This document shows, in pieces, positions 58,663 to 64,000 of a DNA stretch of 64,000 bases. The notes beneath the pieces were generated by a model. It saw only the letters and a program-made list of their open reading frames with translations, had not been told where the DNA came from and did not search any database. Origin of the DNA: Gigaspora rosea (taxonomy: Eukaryota; Glomeromycota; Glomeromycetes; Diversisporales; Gigasporaceae). Within the stretch, counting starts at the first letter, position 1. Every line of letters starts with the position of its first letter. A program made the translations under genes and the position numbers. The stretch covers positions 50,899 to 114,898 of the forward strand of contig QKWP01001662.1 in assembly GCA_003550325.1 (NCBI GenBank), given 5' to 3'.

Positions 58663-59685
58663 AGTGTGTGGTGACTTAGGGAAGTTGGTAAGTTGTCACC
58701 CCCAAGTGGCAGGTCTAGGGTTCAAATCCCACTGGCGATGCTTTGGAAAAATAGACCTGTTTTATGGTAACCGTTTCCTGTCGATCGGTTGGGTATATCA
58801 CCTGTAGTCCTTGGTTACCATCTCGAATGGGAGCTTTTGGGCGAAGTTGTGTCAGGTGATACAGACAAATCCAAGGAACTGGGGAAATGGAAACCCATTT
58901 GGAAAGTCCCGAGTAAGAAGGTAGCAACGATCTTCGACGGTGCTACCAGAACCGGAATATTGGAAACCGGAGCTGGAGAACTGGACGATATGACCTTCAG
59001 AGGAGAGGGTCCACCAACCTGGCCGCCGGAGTCGTACTGGAGAAAAAGGACCTATGTTCTGGAATTAGGTACCATAGGAAAAAAAACTATAGTAGCACCT
59101 AATGCTAGGTAGATCAACCCTTCCGGGCCAACTGGTTTGGAAGTTTGGGGTATCCGGTGATGGACCGGTAGGAAAGTGATGGTGGGTACCAGGGTCGGTG
59201 TGAACCTTACAAGGGCAGAATTACGTAATAGTAGAGGTTAGGTATCCCCTAACTGCAAGTTGCTTGCCTCGGTGAGTGCGTAAGTTACCGAAGTGTAGGT
59301 AATACCTGTGTGGGACAGGGACTGCTCTACCAAGTTTACCCGCGAGGATAAATTAGTCCTAAGGGGATGTAGGTATCATCTGAAACTGTCTTCGACTGAC
59401 TAATGTATCGGAGGGCTGTACCGGTGATCACAAGTAGGATTAACATGCGAAGCTTGGACCTTAGGGTTTAAATAGGCAACCTCCTAGTCGGGTTGTAGGT
59501 ATGGCAACTAGTGTAGAACCTTCGAGCAGACTACTTAAATTAGACAACCAAAAGTTGTACATGTGGCTAGTTGTACTCTCATTCAATGTAACTCAATTGT
59601 GGGTGCGCCCAAAGAGGCGCCCTTGATCCACAGGCTTGATTAAATAAACTCTCACCCAGAGCGGGAACTTTAACACAAAAAAAAA
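58663..59685 (+). mobile_element. Long SINE-like retroelement, copy E
   Basis: The head AGTGTGTGGTGACTTAGGGA holds A box TAGGGAAGTTGG and B box GGTTCAAATCC. The body is near-identical to copies B and D; the 3' end is CGGGAACTTTAACAC plus an A-run. Duplication AAAAATCTATTTAGA (58648-58662) against AAAAATCTGTTTAGA (59686-59700), one mismatch. Length 1023 bp. It inserted just upstream of the transposase-RecQ gene. The sense frame at 58789-59112 (108 codons) is shared with copy B. The head-tail order, A-tail and duplication indicate target-primed insertion by a LINE enzyme, which is inference. Confidence 0.9.
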
Positions 59686-59704
59686 AAAAATCTGTTTAGA
59701 TATA

Positions 59705-60895
59705 GTTTATGTTATAACCAATTGTTTTGATTTAATAAGTTTATAAAAATCAAATAATTTTATTATGCACAAAGAATAACTTCTAAATAGAGTATGAATA
59801 TGGGCACAAGAACAAGTTAATAATAAGTTTATTTAATATATAGATTTTTGGGAGTCATTCAATAAAAGTTGCTTTTAATTTTGAATTGTCTACTAACTTT
59901 TATTAATTTATTTTTGTAGAATTGAATTCTAAAAAAAAACTTTATTAGGATCAAAAAGTAAGTGTTTAAATACATTCTAACTAATACAGTTAACAAACAT
60001 TAATTTAATTTTGTAGTGACTAATGAATTTTAATTATGTCATTCACTATTATTAAAAAGTCTTTTACTATATAAGCAATAACAAACACTTCAATAAGAAT
60101 TGCAATCGTACATCTTTGACTCATTAATAAATTTCCTTTTTTACTATTGAGATAACATTACCACCCCAACAACTTGTAACTTGTCACCTAATCTAGAAAT
60201 AATGCGAAAAAATATTAGCTACCAAATGAGCCTAGTATCAATTTAACAATCAATTACATTTTTCTAAATGGCATTACAAAACAAATAAAGTTACCCACCC
60301 CAACAAATTGTACATGACGAAAAACATTATTAGCTTTCCTTTTGTATGATATACTTTTTATGTATAAGACCAAATATGAATTTCCAAATATTTTTATATT
60401 AACCCGTGCCTAATTAAGAAATAATTTAAAGAACTATCGATTACCAAAATGAGCCTAGCATCGTTCTATCCTGATAGTACTATGACACAAATAAAAAGCA
60501 AAAAAGGCTAACTAGATATGGAATGAGAAAATAAAATACTAAATATAGATAATAGAAGAAAAGCACCGATTTTGTCTTTTTGTTAATTTACTATGTATTG
60601 GGTATTTCGATAACTGTTCTTAAAGTGTCATCGAAGCTAATCCTCTAGCATCATTTCTTGCGATCTTTTGTTCAGGCATATAAATTCTTGTGTTGCATTT
60701 TATCATAAATTTCAATGTAAAAAAAAAAAATATATATATATAATATATATGTATGTCAAACTATTATCAGTTTATTAATCAATTTATTACTTTACATTAC
60801 ATATATAGGGGTGGGAGCCAAACATTAGCAAAATTTTTAAGTATACGGCTTTAAGGTCTTCATTCCACTTCCCTCCGCTCTGCCCGATTATAAAT
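59705..60895. other. Spacer with a duplicated ACCACCCCAACAA segment
   Basis: TTACCACCCCAACAACTTGT (about 60159) and TTACCCACCCCAACAAATTG (about 60292) start related stretches that each lead into TACCAAATGAGCCTAGTATC-like sequence (about 60220 and 60445). No coding motif seen. Confidence 0.45.
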
Positions 60896-60899
60896 ATCT

Positions 60900-61324
60900 A
60901 GGGTGCTCTTAAGCATTCTTGATCAAATGAGATCGTGCACAAGCACCATAATTAATCGAGGTAATTCTTTCAACATTTTGCTGAAGGTTCATAGTGCGAA
61001 ATGCGGATCTTAAGTTACAGCCCTACGATAAAAAAAGATACGACAGGGTGAAACCTGAGTTGTGAAATAGTGAAATCTGCTATGATCATCACATGAGGGT
61101 GAAATCCGCTTTTATATAATTAAAAACATAATAAAACGCGGATTTCACCCTAACCCGATCTACAAAGCGGATTTCACTATTTCGCAACTCAGGTTTCACC
61201 CTGTTCTAAAAAGATGGTCAAGATGATCTTTTTTTTTCATTGCGATGACTTGATCATCCTAATTATAATCTGCTAATTAAAAATTGAGCACCGATCTATT
61301 AATTTAGGTACTTGAGAGCACCCT
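60900..61324. mobile_element. AGGGTGCTCT-ended element with nested hairpin
   Basis: The left end AGGGTGCTCTTAAGCA pairs with AGGGTGCTCTCAAGTA (reverse complement of the right end). GATCAAATGAGAT/GATCAAGTCATC-like subterminal words follow on both sides. The target duplication is not clear. It contains the hairpin element at 61043-61204. Confidence 0.6.
61043..61204. mobile_element. Palindromic MITE of 162 bp (ACAGGGTGAAACC ends)
   Basis: ACAGGGTGAAACCTGAGTTG and TGAAATAGTGAAATC are mirrored at the right end (GATTTCACTATTTCGCAACT, CAGGTTTCACCCTGT). GGGTGAAATCCGC and GCGGATTTCACCC form an inner stem. Nested inside 60900-61324. Confidence 0.75.
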
Positions 61325-61439
61325 TATATCAAAGTATATGCAGAGACAATTGTCATATATTATTATTAATCATTAAACAGACGAACATTCACATATTTTT
61401 ATTAAGAGACCGATCCTTCTAAAGATTTTGTTCCATCAT

Positions 61440-61748
61440 GTTAGCCACTATCTTAAAAATTAAGATCGGTCGGTAAATCTGCGCTTTGAGCAATTCCCAT
61501 CTGGTAACATGTTCCCAGATTTTTCCTTTTCATCTATCTGTAAATCACCTCACTTAATGAAATTAGAGCATTTTCTGGAAGAGAGGTGAAAGCTTCTGAT
61601 TCAAAAACCTTTTCAGGATATTTTGCAATCATATCAGCATCTTTGTCATCAAAAAGTTCAAGGCAATCAATCATTTTGAAAGTTTTTCAGAAAACTTTGC
61701 CATTTGGAAATTGTTTAGTCAGAACTCTGAAATACAGAAATATATAAT
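61440..61748 (-). pseudogene. BACK-domain exon fragment (BTB-BACK-type protein)
   Basis: Reading leftward from an acceptor-like TTTCTGTATTTCAG at about 61730-61745: VLTKQFPNGKVF, a TGA, then KTFKMIDCLELF, DKDADMIAKYPEKVFESEAF and TSLPENALISL, followed after shifts by KIWEHVTRW and GIAQSADLPTDL. The order (KYPEKVF, F..LP..ALISL, IWEHV..WG.AQ) is that of the BACK domain between BTB and a C-terminal TLDc or Kelch region. No BTB or C-terminal part is present. The in-frame TGA and two shifts show it is a dead or detached exon. Such proteins are abundant in arbuscular mycorrhizal fungi. Confidence 0.6.
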
Positions 61749-61777
61749 CAGTCAGTTATATATATAGTTTCGTGATG

Positions 61778-62010
61778 TACAGTCATGGAATAATTGGAAC
61801 CCAAATAATTGTAAATATTTCATTTAAACCATATTTTTCGATTTTTTCGTTGCATTAATGACAACCCACGCAAGTGCCGACCTTACCTTCTAAATCTTCT
61901 GCTTCAACATTCTTATGTTACCTTGTAAAGTTGGATGAAGAGTCACGGAATAGTTACAGGAGGCAAAAGCTCTAAAATACGTGAGTCTTTTTTTTTTTAC
62001 CAAAATTGAG
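61778..62010. mobile_element. Possible Tc1/mariner end
   Basis: TACAGTCATGGAATAATTGG at 61778 has the TA plus CAGT form of Tc1-type terminal repeats. A related AGTCACGGAATAGTTACAGG occurs at about 61942. No inverted partner was found in the window. Confidence 0.3.
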
Positions 62011-62019
62011 TCAAATTTC

Positions 62020-63880
62020 CAAGATCACAGCGATGTCTAAAAATTCAGTTTTTTATTTACATACGTACATTGTAAAAAGCAGATTCTGTTTCTAAGCCTA
62101 CCGCACAAGCTATAATACTGTAATAGTAGGGAAGGTCAAAGAAAACGGCAATAGGCATTTATAAATCTGATTGGATAATTATTTGATCTAGAAGCATGGT
62201 AGATCTTTTTTTGTGTAACTGGGGGAAATTTGGGCTAACTGGGGGGAATTTTACGACATATGTAACTATGTTTTTTTATAGTAATATGATTTAAAGAATA
62301 TCATTACTATAAATAGAAGGTTTTAGATTACAAACTACCAAAATTTGATAAAGATTGGCAGTGGCTTTGCAAACTTTTATTAGTCATATATTTTTACTAT
62401 CTATATAATATTTTATTGTACCATGCAGATCATATGAAAAATGATTTATATACCCCTACCCTTAAATTTAATAAAGATACACTTTAAACATTAAAAAAAA
62501 TAATAGAATCTATACAAATTTGTAGTAACTGTAAAATTCATTATAATAATTCAAGTTATAACCTGCTTTTTTTAGTAAATAGGATTTAGCAACTCAATAA
62601 AACTGAATAAATATAATAATTGATGCTAATAATTAGATAAAAGTTATTATAAATATATATATAACATATCTTTAAATATTTGTAACTTAGTTTTTATATA
62701 AAATTACTAAAATTTTCTATTGGTATTCACTAGAATACTATCAAATATTTGTTATTGTTTTTGAATTATTTTAGGCTCTTAAAGTTTAACAATTAATTAG
62801 TTTAATAATAAACTATTACAGTATATATAAATTTAATAGCAATAAATTAGTTTTCTTAAAAAATCAAAATTGTTTTTCTCAAAACTGGTCAATATTTTAA
62901 GTGCAATGAAGTACATGTTTTATATAGGCAGGTGATTGTTATAAATACAAAACTCATGCACTTACATACAAATTTGAATTTTTCAAATTATATAAAAAAG
63001 AATAATTTATACTAGAAACATTTTGGAATACTTTTCTTTTTATTTTTCTTATTTTGCATACTAATTGCTAATATTTTTTTGCTTGTTTTTGCGTTTTTGA
63101 CCATCTCTTTAGCCAGTTCTAAAAAGTGATGTTAACTGAATAATTAACTTCAAATGGCCTTAGGTCAGATAAATTTGATTCAGTAGTTAACATTAGATTC
63201 CTCTTACAAAAGAGAGAAACAAACAAATAAAAATAAAAAAATTATATAATGCAAAAAAACTTCGTGTGTACGTGCAATTTTTACAGCCAAAATTCTCGTG
63301 ATCTAGTGATCAGATCTGCATTATTGTATGCAGTGATCACAGATCGGAATAAATTTTGTATCACATAAATCATTGATTGAATGCTTTAAAAATTAATGTA
63401 AAGGAGTATCGATTTGAATAATTGTTTTTGTAATTGTTATTTCCATAAAAGTTACATGTTTAGTTAAATATTTCTTCTTACTCATTAATACTAGTTCTTT
63501 AGCTCTTCACGATTGATTTCGGAAGCTCAGATTTTCTTGAATATTCATATAAACTTAAATGAAGTACAGCCAAGCAGGACCATTTTTATTATTTATTTTT
63601 TTTTCATTATTTTTATTTTTTTTAAATTATTATTTAATTTTTTTTATTTCTTTTAATTTTAGTTTTTTAAGTTTTTTTTTTTTATTTTAAATAATTAATT
63701 GGTATTTTTTATTTTAAATAATTAGTTAATATTTTTTATTTTAAAATAATCTTTTCATTTTATATTTGCCGGGAAAAAAGAAATCAACGATTTTTTTTTT
63801 TTGATCAGCAAATTTAACATATTTTTGCAAACCGCAATAGTCTACAATCAATTATTAAATATACATGATCAAAACAAATC
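62020..63880. other. AT-rich region without supported gene
   Basis: A duplicated word AACTGGGGGRAATTT occurs near 62218-62250. T-rich tracts fill 63590-63760. No open frame with motifs was found. Confidence 0.5.
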
Positions 63881-63884
63881 GTTA

Positions 63885-64000
63885 ATAATTCTAGTCAAAT
63901 TTGCAGATCATTTGGCCAGATCTAGAACAAAACAACTTTAAATGTGGTCAAATGATCTGCAAGTTTGACCAGAAATATGAACAATGGTTTTATTGATCAT
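63885..64000. repeat. Palindromic repeat with GATCTGCAAATTTG words, copy 2
   Basis: GTCAAATTTGCAGATCATTT, TGGCCAGATCTAGAACAAAA, then GGTCAAATGATCTGCAAGTT matches the arrangement at 44085-44260. It runs to the window edge. Confidence 0.55.

Overview
The window is very AT-rich eukaryotic DNA with short AT-rich introns, many transposon remnants, TTAGGG/CCCTAA-type interstitial motifs, a stray protein-kinase C-terminus and a stray BTB-BACK-like exon. This best fits a repeat-bloated fungal genome, most likely an arbuscular mycorrhizal fungus (Glomeromycotina). That assignment is inference from gene families and composition, not from a marker gene.

Only one gene looks intact: a nine-exon membrane transporter of the amino acid/auxin permease type at 4595-7029 (581 codons when spliced). 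Every other protein signal is mobile-element coding DNA or a broken fragment: a Mutator-like (MULE) transposase with FAR1-like and SWIM fingers (1-1705, minus); heavily mutated MULE remnants (13340-14720 and 21224-22037); a hAT transposase interrupted by a MITE (46883-49112, plus); an older hAT relic (about 41390-43140, minus); and a large intron-containing gene that joins a DDE-type transposase to a RecQ-type helicase (52866-58620, minus), broken by stops, frameshifts and a 1.03-kb MITE.

The most striking content is non-coding. (1) Five copies (24397, 26250, 32075, 35480, 58663) belong to one family about 1.02-1.04 kb long. They have a tRNA-like head with A and B boxes (eroded in one copy), an A-rich 3' end and 14-17 bp target-site duplications, so they look like an unusually long SINE. 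(2) A group of elements starts with TAGGG-type ends, and each body is saturated by a different short word. (3) Several near-perfect palindromic elements are present, including one with arms of about 735 bp and two adjacent ones that carry telomere-like repeats in their loops. (4) Nested insertions give a relative chronology: MITE in SINE, hAT-type MITE in mariner-type MITE, MITE in transposase genes.

Layout: 0-2 kb MULE; 2-4.5 kb CACGTG-rich block and AT spacer; 4.6-7 kb transporter; 7-13 kb AT-rich minisatellites and relics; 13-23.5 kb MULE relics, nested MITEs and a satellite-like array; 24-36.6 kb SINE and palindrome district; 36.6-41 kb low-complexity DNA, tandem repeats and the kinase fragment; 41-49 kb two hAT elements; 49-53 kb small hairpins; 53-59.7 kb the transposase-RecQ gene with a SINE at its 5' edge; 59.7-64 kb spacer with a BACK-domain fragment. 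Two single Ns (26448, 35971) sit between duplicated sequence and look like unresolved contig overlaps. All similarity statements are by eye; no database search was possible.
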